Assembly: GCF_946151075.1 (NCBI RefSeq)
Contig: NZ_OX267715.1
Coordinates: 2,457,881-2,521,880 of the forward strand
Direction: 5' to 3'
DNA length: 64,000 bases
Origin: Neobacillus sp. Marseille-Q6967
GTDB lineage: Bacteria; Bacillota; Bacilli; Bacillales; Cytobacillaceae
Shown one piece after another: positions 1 to 8,793 of the stretch; the first letter of the stretch is position 1, and each line of letters starts with the position of its first letter. The notes under the pieces were generated by a model. It had not been told where the DNA came from, did not search any database, and saw only the letters and a program-made list of their open reading frames with translations. The position numbers were made by a program, and so were the translations under genes.

Positions 1-270
1 TTGGTTTGACCGAAATTTTGTCTGATTTCAGTTTTGGAGGCATTGCAGAGATCCTGCTTTGACCGAAATCCTATGAAGTTTCATCTTTGGGGCATTGCAG
101 ACCTCTGCTTGGACCGAAACCCTATCAAGTTTCATCTTTAGGGCATTGCAGACACCCTGCTTGGACCAGATTCATACTAAATTTCACTCTTCGGGCATTG
201 CAGAGCGCCCGCTTGGACCGAACAACATACAAATGTCACTTTCCGGACAATGCAGGCTTCTCCTTCAAAG
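1..270. repeat. 51-52 bp tandem repeat array
   Basis: The motif GGCATTGCAGA begins at 39, 91, 142 and 194, with a degenerate form (GGACAATGCAGG) at 245. The period is therefore 51-52 bp. Each unit continues with a CTGCTTGGACCGAAA-like block and a TTTCATCTTT-like block. The window starts inside a unit, so the array may extend to the left. Short open frames cross it only because the period is close to a multiple of three, and they lack ribosome sites. Nothing else is seen between 270 and 400. Confidence 0.8.
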
Positions 271-410
271 ACCCACTTGTATATAATTGCCATATTATAC
301 AAAAATGTGTATTTTTACTCATTCTATAAATTTACACTATTAGTATAATGTAAATAACACCAAGAATTTACCTTAGGTCAAACTATATTGGGCTAAGGAG
401 TGTGAAGAGT

Positions 411-689
411 ATGTTAGAAGACATTATTTTCTCGGTGGTTATTGGTGGACTGGTGGGATTTGTTGGACATGTTCGGAAACACAGAAAAATCATCATGCCG
501 CGGAAAACAAAAAGGTTTATTTATCTGGGATTCCTCGAAGAAATGCTTCTAGGCGGGGTCGCTGCTCTCCTAATCGTCATGTATACCAACCCGACATCAT
601 TAGTAGAAAGTATCTTATTATCCGTACTTGCTGGCATTGGCGGTGATGTCATTATCTCAAGGATCCAACTGTTAAAAAGCGAAAAGTAA
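411..689 (+). CDS. small membrane protein, DUF4257-like
   Basis: A 92-residue protein of unknown function with two hydrophobic segments (about residues 6-20 and 45-85) separated by a basic stretch, suggesting a small integral membrane protein. It resembles the DUF4257 proteins of Bacillaceae by length and composition. The ATG at 411 sits 10 bases after AAGGAG at 395-400. A GTG at 402 is in frame but too close to that site. It stands alone, convergent with glnA, and shares a bidirectional terminator with it. Confidence 0.7.
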   Translation: MLEDIIFSVVIGGLVGFVGHVRKHRKIIMPRKTKRFIYLGFLEEMLLGGVAALLIVMYTNPTSLVESILLSVLAGIGGDVIISRIQLLKSEK

Positions 690-696
690 AAAAATA

Positions 697-728
697 ACCC
701 AGTATGGAACCTATCCATACTGGGTCTT
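697..728. terminator. bidirectional terminator between the DUF4257-like gene and glnA
   Basis: The arms ACCCAGTATGGA (697-708) and TCCATACTGGGT (714-725) pair perfectly around a 5-base loop. They are flanked by A-rich sequence on the left and CTTTTATT on the right, so the hairpin can end transcription from both sides. Confidence 0.85.
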
Positions 729-735
729 TTATTGC

Positions 736-2070
736 TTAATACGTGCTCATATATTGTTCGCGTTCCCAAGGGTGAACGACTGTACGGAACATATCCCATT
801 CGATTTCTTTAGCTTCTAAAAAGTGTTCGAAGATGTGCTCGCCAAGACCAGCTACGATTACTTCGTCTGACTTTAACTGCTCTAATGCTTGAGCAAGCGT
901 TGCAGGAAGATCGATGATACCTTCTTCGATTCTTTCTTCTTTACTCATTACATAGATGTTACGGTCAACTGGTGCAGGAGGAGTTAACTTATTCTTAATT
1001 CCATCTAGGCCAGCTTTTAGAAGAACAGCTAAAGCAAGGTATGGGTTTGCTGCAGGGTCAACACTTCTAACTTCTACACGTGTACTTAATCCGCGTGAAG
1101 CAGGGATACGAATTAATGGTGAACGGTTTTGAGCGGACCAAGCTACATAACATGGTGCTTCGTAACCAGGAACTAGACGCTTATAAGAGTTAACAGTTGG
1201 ATTTGTTACTGCAGTAAAGTTTGGCGCATGTTTTAAGATACCAGCAATAAATTGACGAGCTGTATCACTTAATTGAAGATCAGCAGTCGGCTCATAAAAT
1301 GCGTTTACTCCATTATTAAATAAAGATACATTGCAGTGCATTCCAGATCCGTTTACACCGTATAATGGTTTTGGCATGAAGGTTGCATGCAGTCCATGTT
1401 TACGAGCAATTGTTTTTACAACGAGTTTAAAGGTTTGAATTTGGTCACATGCTGTTAATGCATCCGCATATTTAAAGTCAATTTCGTGCTGACCAGGTGC
1501 CACTTCGTGGTGAGAAGCTTCAATTTCAAAGCCCATTTCTTCTAACTCAAGAACGATATCACGGCGGCAGTTTTCACCTAAATCGGTTGGTGCTAAGTCA
1601 AAGTATCCGCCTTGGTCGTTTAATTCTAGTGTTGGTTCACCTTTTTGGTCTAATTTGAATAAGAAGAATTCTGGTTCAGGTCCAAGATTAAAATCAGTAA
1701 ATCCAAGCTCTTCCATTTCTTTTAACACACGCTTTAAGTTATTACGTGGATCTCCTGCAAATGGAGTCCCATCAGAATTATGAATATCACAAATTAAACG
1801 GGCTACCTTTCCTTTTTCCGCTGTCCAAGGGAATACTACCCAAGTGTTAAGGTCTGGAAATAGGTACATGTCAGACTCTTCAATTCTTACAAATCCTTCG
1901 ATAGAAGAACCGTCAAACATCATTTTGTTATCTAAGGCTTTTTCTAACTGACTGATTGGAATCTCAACATTCTTGATAGTTCCAAGAATATCCGTAAATT
2001 GCAAACGAATGAATTTTACGTTTTCCTCTACTGCTAATCTTTTGATATCTTCTCTTGTATACTTTGCCAT
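736..2070 (-). CDS. glnA: glutamine synthetase, type I
   Basis: ATP-dependent synthesis of glutamine from glutamate and ammonium in the cytoplasm. At 444 residues it matches the Bacillus GSI-alpha enzyme. Visible signatures are the beta-grasp MFDGSSIEGF segment near residue 50, the catalytic GPEPEFFLF and HEIDFKY blocks, the NPTVNSYKRL and RSPLIRIPASRG segments, and the adenylylation-free short C-terminus of the alpha type. It lies 33 bp downstream of glnR, as in Bacillus subtilis, and is probably co-transcribed with it. In Bacillus the feedback-inhibited enzyme also controls GlnR and TnrA; that role is inferred from family knowledge. Confidence 0.97.
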   Translation of the reverse strand: MAKYTREDIKRLAVEENVKFIRLQFTDILGTIKNVEIPISQLEKALDNKMMFDGSSIEGFVRIEESDMYLFPDLNTWVVFPWTAEKGKVARLICDIHNSDGTPFAGDPRNNLKRVLKEMEELGFTDFNLGPEPEFFLFKLDQKGEPTLELNDQGGYFDLAPTDLGENCRRDIVLELEEMGFEIEASHHEVAPGQHEIDFKYADALTACDQIQTFKLVVKTIARKHGLHATFMPKPLYGVNGSGMHCNVSLFNNGVNAFYEPTADLQLSDTARQFIAGILKHAPNFTAVTNPTVNSYKRLVPGYEAPCYVAWSAQNRSPLIRIPASRGLSTRVEVRSVDPAANPYLALAVLLKAGLDGIKNKLTPPAPVDRNIYVMSKEERIEEGIIDLPATLAQALEQLKSDEVIVAGLGEHIFEHFLEAKEIEWDMFRTVVHPWEREQYMSTY

Positions 2071-2103
2071 TTTAATTCCCCCTGCTTTTTTATTAAAAAT
2101 TTC

Positions 2104-2505
2104 CTAATGGAAAAATCGGGACATATCACCTTGACGCAATGATGAACGATTAAAACGTCCGGCCTGTTGTAATTCCTGGCGTAAAAGATTTCTTAGCTGA
2201 TCGTCTGTTAGTTGCTGTCTTGTTTTTTGGGCCTGCTGCTGCAGCAGATTTTCCTGCTCCTCTTTCATTAGAAGCAGCTGCTTTATACCGGCCATGTTAA
2301 TACCTTGGTCAATTAAATCTTTAACTTCTAATAGTCTATCAATATCGTTTAAGCTATATAAACGTCTGTTTCCCTCGGTTCTAGCTGGAGAGATCAATTC
2401 GTGTTCTTCATAATATCGGATTTGTCTTGCTGTTAATTCTGTTAATTGCATGACGGTTCCGATGGGAAACAGTGGCATTGAGCGGCGTAATTCTTTTCCA
2501 CTCAC
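2104..2505 (-). CDS. glnR: MerR-family nitrogen repressor GlnR
   Basis: A 133-residue regulator with an N-terminal MerR winged helix-turn-helix (LTARQIRYYEEHELISPART, about residues 25-44, then RRLYSLNDIDRLLEV) followed by a Gln-rich C-terminal tail that in GlnR senses feedback-inhibited glutamine synthetase. It is first in the glnRA operon, with GlnR-type operators just upstream (2554-2593). It is expected to repress its own operon under nitrogen excess. Confidence 0.95.
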   Translation of the reverse strand: MSGKELRRSMPLFPIGTVMQLTELTARQIRYYEEHELISPARTEGNRRLYSLNDIDRLLEVKDLIDQGINMAGIKQLLLMKEEQENLLQQQAQKTRQQLTDDQLRNLLRQELQQAGRFNRSSLRQGDMSRFFH

Positions 2506-2542
2506 TTGAATTTCTCCTCTCTCTTTGCTAATTTATAATGCT

Positions 2543-2593
2543 ATTATATTTCGTGTCAGAAAAGATGTCAATCATATGTTAGATTTTCTTACA
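2543..2593 (-). promoter_or_regulatory. glnRA promoter with two GlnR/TnrA operators
   Basis: On the minus strand TTGACA (2566-2571) and TATAAT (2543-2548) are 17 bp apart, a consensus sigma-A promoter. A 17-bp site at 2577-2593 fits TGTNA-N7-TNACA exactly. A second site at 2554-2570 (TGTCA-N7-TGTCA) deviates at one position and overlaps the -35 box. Two sites upstream of glnRA are also known in B. subtilis. Confidence 0.85.
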
Positions 2594-2631
2594 TGGTTTT
2601 TGCAAACAACAGAATCATTCTTAGTTTTTCC

Positions 2632-3903
2632 CTAGTTTAACTGAATTAACCCTTTTTCGGTTAAATAATCGACAGCTAAACAAACTGCAATTTTTACATG
2701 TGAGTAGGTTAACCCGCCTTGAACATACGCTTCGTAAGGAGGTCGAATAGGCCCGTCGGCTGTCAATTCAATACTAGCTCCCTGGATAAATGTGCCGGCA
2801 GCCATAATTACATCATCTTCATATCCTGGCATGTAGGCAGGGTATGCTGTTACATAGGAATTAACCGGGGATGCAAATTGTATAGCCTGGCAGAACGCAA
2901 CCATTTTGTCTTTATCATGAAATTTTACAGATTGAATCAAATCGGTACGTGGTGCATTCCATTTTGGTGAACTGTCCATCCCTAATTTTTCAAGTATGGC
3001 AGCGGTAAAAACAGCACCCTTTAAAGCTTGTCCTACCACATGAGGTGCTAAAAAGAAGCCCTGATACATTTCCTGAAGGCTATAAAGAGAGGCCCCTGCT
3101 TCTGCACCGATACCTGGTGAAGTCATCCGATAAGAACACGCTTCTACCCATTGTTTTTTCCCAACAATATACCCGCCGGTTTTCGCAATGCCGCCTCCAG
3201 GGTTTTTAATGAGTGAACCAGCCATAAGATCGGCTCCCACGTGACATGGTTCTATCTCCTCAACAAATTCTCCGTAACAATTGTCCACAAAGACAACAAC
3301 ATCTTTTTTGATTTCTTTTACAAACTGAATCATTTCCTTAATTTCTGAAACGGTAAACGATGGCCGGGTGGCATAGCCTTTGGAGCGCTGAATCCCAATC
3401 ATTTTTGTATTGGGTTTAATCTTTTCACTAACCCCGTTCCAATCAATAGTTCCTTCATCCGTTAAAGATACACTGTCATAGGAGATACCAAATTCTTTTA
3501 ATGAACCGACTCCATTTCCGCGGATCCCGACAATTTCTTCAAGGGTATCGTATGGTTTTCCAGTAATATAGAGCAATTCATCGCCTGGGCGTAATACACC
3601 GAATAGCGCAATTGAGATAGCATGAGTTCCTGAAATAATTTGAGGGCGGACAAGTCCTGCCTCACCTCCCAAAACATCAGCAAAAACCAATTCCAGTGTG
3701 TCTCGGCCGATATCGTCGTATCCATAGCCGGTTGATGGAATAAAGTGCGAATCGCTTACCCTGTGTTTTTGGAAACTCTTTAAAACCCGATATTGATTGA
3801 TTTCGATTCTCTCATCAATACTTTTATGTACTTCAGCAATTTGAGCTTCAACTTCCTTCACCATCTGCTGAAGCTTTTCCCCATTCTTTAACTGTTGAAA
3901 CAT
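2632..3903 (-). CDS. ynbB: PLP-dependent methionine gamma-lyase-like protein, YnbB
   Basis: A fold-type I PLP enzyme of the Cys/Met metabolism family, the group often labelled aluminium resistance protein. The TGKPYDTLEE, FVDNCYGEF and SLIKNPGGGIAKTGGY segments correspond to the cofactor site, the last holding the Schiff-base lysine. An upstream in-frame ATG at 3981 lies inside hflX. The ATG at 3903 has TAGGAG close in front and falls 14 bp after the hflX stop, so it is preferred (423 residues). Adjacency to hflX and glnRA is conserved in Bacillus. The physiological substrate is not known. Confidence 0.88.
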   Translation of the reverse strand: MFQQLKNGEKLQQMVKEVEAQIAEVHKSIDERIEINQYRVLKSFQKHRVSDSHFIPSTGYGYDDIGRDTLELVFADVLGGEAGLVRPQIISGTHAISIALFGVLRPGDELLYITGKPYDTLEEIVGIRGNGVGSLKEFGISYDSVSLTDEGTIDWNGVSEKIKPNTKMIGIQRSKGYATRPSFTVSEIKEMIQFVKEIKKDVVVFVDNCYGEFVEEIEPCHVGADLMAGSLIKNPGGGIAKTGGYIVGKKQWVEACSYRMTSPGIGAEAGASLYSLQEMYQGFFLAPHVVGQALKGAVFTAAILEKLGMDSSPKWNAPRTDLIQSVKFHDKDKMVAFCQAIQFASPVNSYVTAYPAYMPGYEDDVIMAAGTFIQGASIELTADGPIRPPYEAYVQGGLTYSHVKIAVCLAVDYLTEKGLIQLN

Positions 3904-3917
3904 GATGTTACTCCTAT

Positions 3918-5177
3918 CTACTTTTTGTATTTCTGTAATTGCCCTGAAATTTGATGGTCCTTGAGCGAAAATCCTCTGCATTGATAGGTCTGACTTTCTT
4001 CATCAAAAACCAGCTCCCTAAGAATGGTCTCATTCTTCAATTGGGAAAGCAGTTTTCCTTCATTCGAAGGGATACTGACTTGGTAAGGTTCCATCAACTC
4101 GATCATTACATTTTCTAATTTTCTTTTCAGTTCATTACGGTCTTCCTCATCATGAGCGCTGATAAAGATCATATCTGTATTTGTTGTGGGAACGAAGTCA
4201 GGGTGTTTGATATCCCGCTTATTATATACCACTAGCTGCGGTACTTCTTTTACTTCTAAGTCCTCAAGAAGTTTATTAACCGTTTTTTCATGCTGAAAAT
4301 AGTCTGCATTCGACATATCGACGACATGAAGCAGCAAGTCTGCTTCTTTCACTTCTTCCAATGTCGAACGGAATGCTGCTATAAGGGATGTCGGCAGGTC
4401 CTGAATAAATCCAACCGTATCCGTAATGAGGGTTTGGAAACCGCTCGGTAAGATTAACTTTCGCGTCATCGGGTCTAGTGTGGCAAACAATTGATTTTCT
4501 TCATAAGATTCTGCCTCTGATAACCGATTGAAAAGGGTTGATTTGCCGGCGTTTGTATAGCCCACGATGGCAATTTGGAAGGATTTATTTTTCTTCCTTC
4601 TTTCACGATAGCGGTCGCGGTGCTGGACGATAACCGATAACTGCCCTTTAATATCGTCAATTCTTCTACGAATATGACGGCGGTCTGCTTCTAGTTTTGT
4701 CTCCCCTGGTCCTCTGGTTCCAATTCCGGCACCGAGTCTTGATAAAGCCGTTCCCTGTCCAGCAAGACGAGGCAATAGATATTGCAGCTGGGCTAGTTCT
4801 ACCTGAAGCTTACCTTCCTTCGATCGGGCTCTTTGTGCAAATATATCTAAAATTAGCTGGGTACGGTCAATAATTCTGGCATCTAATTCAGATGCTAAGT
4901 TTCGTTTTTGGCTTGGTGAAAGTTCGTCATTAAAAATAACTAAATCCGCTTCTACCTCTTCCACCAGTGCTTTTAATTCTTCTACTTTTCCTTTACCTAT
5001 GTATAGCGCTGGGTGAATACGGTCGCGCTTTTGACTGACTGTCATGATGACTTCACCTTTTGCCGTTTCCGTTAAGGAACTTAACTCTTCCAAGGAATAT
5101 TGAAAACGCACATCATCGAGCGCCGGTGTTTGGCAGCCTACTAATATGGCTCTTTCAACGCTATTTTCCTGTTCCAA
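3918..5177 (-). CDS. hflX: ribosome-associated GTPase HflX
   Basis: A 419-residue GTPase. The N-terminal HflX domain (to about residue 190) ends in the glycine-rich GTRGPGETKLE linker. The G domain shows the P-loop GYTNAGKST, the DTVGFI G3 motif and NKRD (G4). HflX binds the 50S subunit and splits or rescues stalled ribosomes under stress; this is family knowledge. It is translated just before ynbB in the same transcript. Confidence 0.93.
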   Translation of the reverse strand: MEQENSVERAILVGCQTPALDDVRFQYSLEELSSLTETAKGEVIMTVSQKRDRIHPALYIGKGKVEELKALVEEVEADLVIFNDELSPSQKRNLASELDARIIDRTQLILDIFAQRARSKEGKLQVELAQLQYLLPRLAGQGTALSRLGAGIGTRGPGETKLEADRRHIRRRIDDIKGQLSVIVQHRDRYRERRKKNKSFQIAIVGYTNAGKSTLFNRLSEAESYEENQLFATLDPMTRKLILPSGFQTLITDTVGFIQDLPTSLIAAFRSTLEEVKEADLLLHVVDMSNADYFQHEKTVNKLLEDLEVKEVPQLVVYNKRDIKHPDFVPTTNTDMIFISAHDEEDRNELKRKLENVMIELMEPYQVSIPSNEGKLLSQLKNETILRELVFDEESQTYQCRGFSLKDHQISGQLQKYKK

Positions 5178-5350
5178 AACAACACCCTGCTTTCCTGATT
5201 TTTTCTTATCTAATCATATCAAAAAACATGATAATACACTAATTTGCACTTAAAAAAAGATTTTTATTGATAAAATGCCATAAGGTGTTAAAATCAAATT
5301 GTTTATATAGAAATGTTTGAAGATTCTTATCACCGGGGAGAAACTAGATT

Positions 5351-5956
5351 ATGACATGGGATGTATTAAGTATCATCGGCACAGTTGCTTTTGCAGTTAG
5401 TGGTGCGATCGTTGCGATGGAAGAAGAGTACGATATTTTAGGGGTGTATATTTTAGGGATTGTTACTGCCTTTGGAGGCGGAGCTATCCGCAATTTGTTA
5501 ATTGGAGTTCCGGTTTCAGCACTATGGGAACAGGGATTATTTTTTCAGATTGCTTTATTATCGATAACCGCTGTCTTTTTATTCCCGAACAACCTGCTGA
5601 AGCACTGGCAAAAATGGGGAAATCTGTTCGATGCGATTGGGTTGTCAGCCTTTGCGATCCAAGGAGCAATCTATGCTGCAAATATGGATCATCCGTTAAG
5701 CGCAGTAATCGTTGCAGCCGTTATGACAGGAATAGGCGGAGGAATCATTCGTGATTTACTTGCCGGTAGGAAACCAATTGTGCTTAGGGCAGAAATCTAC
5801 GCCGTTTGGGCGATTCTAGCTGGTTTGCTCATTGGACTAAAAATTGCTGTAAGCTCGTGGGAGTTATATACACTATTTGTCCTTGTAACCATTTTAAGGG
5901 TACTTTCCTATACTTTTGATTGGAAACTTCCTTCAAGAAGACTTGGAACCCATTAA
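5351..5956 (+). CDS. UPF0126/TRIC-type cation channel membrane protein
   Basis: A 201-residue integral membrane protein built of two homologous UPF0126 halves. Each half carries the glycine-rich GGGxIRxLL motif (about residues 38-48 and 124-134), the hallmark of prokaryotic trimeric intracellular cation channels. About seven hydrophobic segments are apparent. It is monocistronic, divergent from hflX and ended by its own hairpin. Ion specificity cannot be deduced. Confidence 0.85.
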   Translation: MTWDVLSIIGTVAFAVSGAIVAMEEEYDILGVYILGIVTAFGGGAIRNLLIGVPVSALWEQGLFFQIALLSITAVFLFPNNLLKHWQKWGNLFDAIGLSAFAIQGAIYAANMDHPLSAVIVAAVMTGIGGGIIRDLLAGRKPIVLRAEIYAVWAILAGLLIGLKIAVSSWELYTLFVLVTILRVLSYTFDWKLPSRRLGTH

Positions 5957-5958
5957 TA

Positions 5959-5989
5959 AAACGGCAGAACTTAAGTTCCGCCGTTTTTT
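5959..5989. terminator. terminator shared by the TRIC-type gene and spoVK
   Basis: ACGGC and GCCGT arms with an inner palindrome (GAACTTAAGTTC) form a long hairpin at 5961-5983, followed by eight T residues on the plus strand. AAAA on the other side allows weaker use from the minus strand. Confidence 0.75.
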
Positions 5990-6946
5990 TTAGTCTTCAT
6001 CAAAAATTAAGTCATTGCTTCTTAAGGTCATTAATTCGTGACGGTCATAGTTATTTAACATTAACAGTCTCATTGCCTGGGCACGGATGGATTTTTCTAT
6101 AATATTGCGTACATATCGTCCATTTGAAAAACTATTGGGACTGAGAACTGATTTTACCCAAATGAGATGGTCTTTTAATTTTTTTTCTGCCTCATGACTT
6201 AGGGAATATTCTCTTTCTATAAGCATACGGCCGGCAATTTCCATTAACTGTTCAATATTGTAATCCGGAAAATCAATTACTAAAGGAAAACGTGAATGAA
6301 GCCCAGGATTCAAAGTAAGAAAATAATCCATTTCACGTGAGTACCCTGCTAAAATCAGAATAAAATCGTGCTGCTTATCCTCCATATGTTTGACCAGTGT
6401 ATCGATGGCTTCTTTCCCAAAATCCTTTTCTCCGCCTCGCCCTAACGAATAGGCTTCATCAATAAATAAAATTCCCCCCTGTGCCTTTTTAATTAAATCC
6501 CTTGTTTTTTGGGCAGTATGGCCAATATATTCTCCTACCAAGTCGGCACGTTCCGCCTCAATTAAATGTCCCTTAGACAGAACATTCATTTTTAAAAAAA
6601 GCTTTCCTATTAATCTTGCTACAGTCGTTTTCCCAGTACCTGGATTTCCCTTAAACATCATGTGGAGCGCTTGCTTCCTAGCTTTCAAGCCCAGTTCTTC
6701 ACGTTTTTTATTCACATAAATCCAGGCATAAATTTCCTTTATCATTCGTTTCATATCTTCCATACCGACCAGTGCCCCGAGTTCATCCTCAATTTCTTTT
6801 AGAGCCGAGTGCTCCGGTGGAATATCCTTTGGAACAACTGGGGGAACAGGTAATTCCTTACTAAGTGATTTTCTCTTTTGCGAGTTGAGGACAACCTTAA
6901 TTTGTCCATTACTTTTCATGCGAAATGGTTGATCCAAAGCTTTCAC
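5990..6946 (-). CDS. spoVK: stage V sporulation protein K, AAA ATPase
   Basis: A 318-residue AAA+ protein of the CbxX/CfxQ family. It has a Walker A GNPGTGKTT, a Walker B ILFIDEAY and a sensor region with an arginine-rich C-terminal lid. Length and position just before hfq-miaA match SpoVK of B. subtilis, a mother-cell protein required for spore maturation. The N-terminal 50 residues are polar and not part of the ATPase. The gene supports a spore-forming host. Confidence 0.9.
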   Translation of the reverse strand: MKALDQPFRMKSNGQIKVVLNSQKRKSLSKELPVPPVVPKDIPPEHSALKEIEDELGALVGMEDMKRMIKEIYAWIYVNKKREELGLKARKQALHMMFKGNPGTGKTTVARLIGKLFLKMNVLSKGHLIEAERADLVGEYIGHTAQKTRDLIKKAQGGILFIDEAYSLGRGGEKDFGKEAIDTLVKHMEDKQHDFILILAGYSREMDYFLTLNPGLHSRFPLVIDFPDYNIEQLMEIAGRMLIEREYSLSHEAEKKLKDHLIWVKSVLSPNSFSNGRYVRNIIEKSIRAQAMRLLMLNNYDRHELMTLRSNDLIFDED

Positions 6947-7152
6947 CTCTCATTCTGCAGACAGTTTACGTTAGGAAGCTTTTTATCACTGCTTAGAATT
7001 TACAAGACGTAAATTCTACTTTTGTACATTGACAAATTGGAAGAAGAACCGCTGGACCTGGACATTTGGTGCAGTCCTTTTATGCGTGTTCCAAACGAAA
7101 AGGAAACTCCTTCATTTATGTGTATTCACCTTTTTCCTTTTTTAACATCACT

Positions 7153-7187
7153 AAATAAAAAAGAGCCCATGGATTTTCCATGGACTC
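7153..7187 (-). terminator. hfq terminator
   Basis: On the minus strand GAGTCCATGG pairs with CCATGGGCTC (7163-7187) and is followed by a run of six T residues. It lies 36 bases after the hfq stop. Confidence 0.85.
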
Positions 7188-7222
7188 TGGATCTTTCATA
7201 TGGGACGTGCGCAGACTAAGAC

Positions 7223-7453
7223 TTATTGAGCATCCAAGTCAAGCTGAACATTTCTTTGCGGTGCAAAGGTTGAAATGGCATGCTTATAAACCAATTGTTG
7301 TTTTCCTTCAGATTCAAAAAGAACTGTAAAATTATCAAAGCCTTTAATTTGGCCTCTTAATTGGAATCCATTCAACAAAAATACCGTAACATGGGTGTTA
7401 TCCTTGCGGCATTGGTTTAAAAATTGGTCTTGAATGTTAATCGTGGTTTTCAT
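7223..7453 (-). CDS. hfq: RNA chaperone Hfq
   Basis: A 76-residue Sm-like protein. The Sm1 region (NGFQLRGQIKGFDNFTVLF) and the Sm2 signature YKHAIST are both present. It forms a hexameric ring that binds small RNAs and A-rich mRNA tails. It follows miaA by 26 bp on the same strand, the classical miaA-hfq arrangement, and has its own terminator. Confidence 0.96.
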   Translation of the reverse strand: MKTTINIQDQFLNQCRKDNTHVTVFLLNGFQLRGQIKGFDNFTVLFESEGKQQLVYKHAISTFAPQRNVQLDLDAQ

Positions 7454-7479
7454 TTGTATATCCTCCTCTTTTATCTCTA

Positions 7480-8445
7480 CTAATATGTATTCGATTTTAC
7501 TTGTAGCTTTCCTTCAACATAATGAGAAATTTCGGTTATTTTTTTTGACAAATTCGCGACATCTGTCATATCAAACCATTCTACTTCCATTTTGTTGCGA
7601 AACCATGTTAATTGCCGTTTGGCATAGCGACGGGAATTTTGTTTAAGGTTTTCTATTGCGTCTTCCAAGCTTACCTTGTGATCAAGGTAATCATAAATTT
7701 CTTTATAGCCGATTGCCTGTATCGACTGACAATCACGCAAGCCCTGTTTATGTAATTGGCTGACCTCGTCAATTAAACCTTCTTCCACCATCAAATTTAC
7801 CCGTAAATTAATCCGGTCATATAGTTTTTCTCTTTCCATTGTAAGCCCGATAAGAGCCGTTTGGTATAGCAAGTCAGGTTGCTGCTCTTTTTGTGACTCA
7901 CTCATTATCTTACCAGTACAATGATAAATTTCAAGTGCCCGAATGACCCTTCTTACATTATTTGGATGTATCCCGGCAGCACTTTCAGGATCAATCTGTT
8001 TTAATTCCTCATGAAGTGCTTCATGTCCGATTATTTTCGCCCTTTCTTCAAGCTGTAATCGAAATTCTTCATCTGCAGGTGCATCAGAAAACTGATAATC
8101 ATAAATGACGGATTGAATATAAAGACCTGTGCCGCCAACAATAATCGGCAATTTCCCTCTTGAAGCGATTTCCGTTATTTTAGCGCGCACCAATTGCTGA
8201 AATTCCGCAACTGAAAAACTTTCATCAGGTTCTTTTATATCAATCAAATGGTGAGGAATTCCTTCCATCTCATCTAATTTGACTTTTGCGGTCCCAATAT
8301 CCATCCCGCGGTAGACTTGCATCGAATCTCCACTGATGATTTCACCATTAAAGTGCTTGGCCAATTCAATACTTAACTTTGTTTTTCCAACAGCTGTTGG
8401 ACCAATAATGACAATTAACTTCTGTTTAACATCCAATATTTTCAC
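7480..8445 (-). CDS. miaA: tRNA dimethylallyltransferase
   Basis: Transfers the dimethylallyl group to N6 of A37 in tRNAs reading codons that begin with U. The 321 residues include the P-loop GPTAVGKT, the DSMQVYRGMDIGTAK block with the catalytic Asp, and the GGTGLYIQ motif. The C-terminal QLTWFRN segment is typical. It is the first gene of a two-gene unit with hfq. Confidence 0.95.
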   Translation of the reverse strand: MKILDVKQKLIVIIGPTAVGKTKLSIELAKHFNGEIISGDSMQVYRGMDIGTAKVKLDEMEGIPHHLIDIKEPDESFSVAEFQQLVRAKITEIASRGKLPIIVGGTGLYIQSVIYDYQFSDAPADEEFRLQLEERAKIIGHEALHEELKQIDPESAAGIHPNNVRRVIRALEIYHCTGKIMSESQKEQQPDLLYQTALIGLTMEREKLYDRINLRVNLMVEEGLIDEVSQLHKQGLRDCQSIQAIGYKEIYDYLDHKVSLEDAIENLKQNSRRYAKRQLTWFRNKMEVEWFDMTDVANLSKKITEISHYVEGKLQVKSNTY

Positions 8446-8793
8446 ACTGCCCTTTTATCCCAATTTCCTTGAAAGGAAGAACCTAATATCCCTTTTTCAT
8501 TTGCTCCAGTTTCCTTAATGGTAACACAAGATTGCAAAGCAGTTGAACATCAAATCAGTATATACAAAAAATATCCATTATATGCACCCAGAGGTGGAAA
8601 TTAATTTACAAACTAGAAAAAAATTTCTTTATAAATGACAAACTGATATCTTTTCTTTTACAAACCAATAACTTTTTTCAAGGCATTTTACAATCAGTTA
8701 ACGTTTCATTTACAATCGCATCTTACCCCCTTTTTCATGGTAGGCTTAATCGTAGCTTATTTTGTAGAAAAATAGGGAAATTAGGTGAAAAGT
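8446..8793. promoter_or_regulatory. miaA/mreBH intergenic region, possible SigI promoter
   Basis: No gene is seen. On the plus strand ACCCCC at 8726-8731 and CGTA at 8752-8755 precede mreBH. They recall the ACCCCC/CGAA boxes of SigI promoters, and B. subtilis mreBH is a SigI target. The 20-base spacing and imperfect second box make this uncertain. The remainder is AT-rich. Confidence 0.3.

Noticed and set aside
87..329. Overlapping frames of 80 and 63 codons in the left tandem repeat
   Set aside because: They arise from the repeat period, have no ribosome sites and no protein-like composition.
7022..7219. 65-codon plus-strand frame between spoVK and hfq
   Set aside because: It runs through the hfq terminator and lacks a ribosome site.
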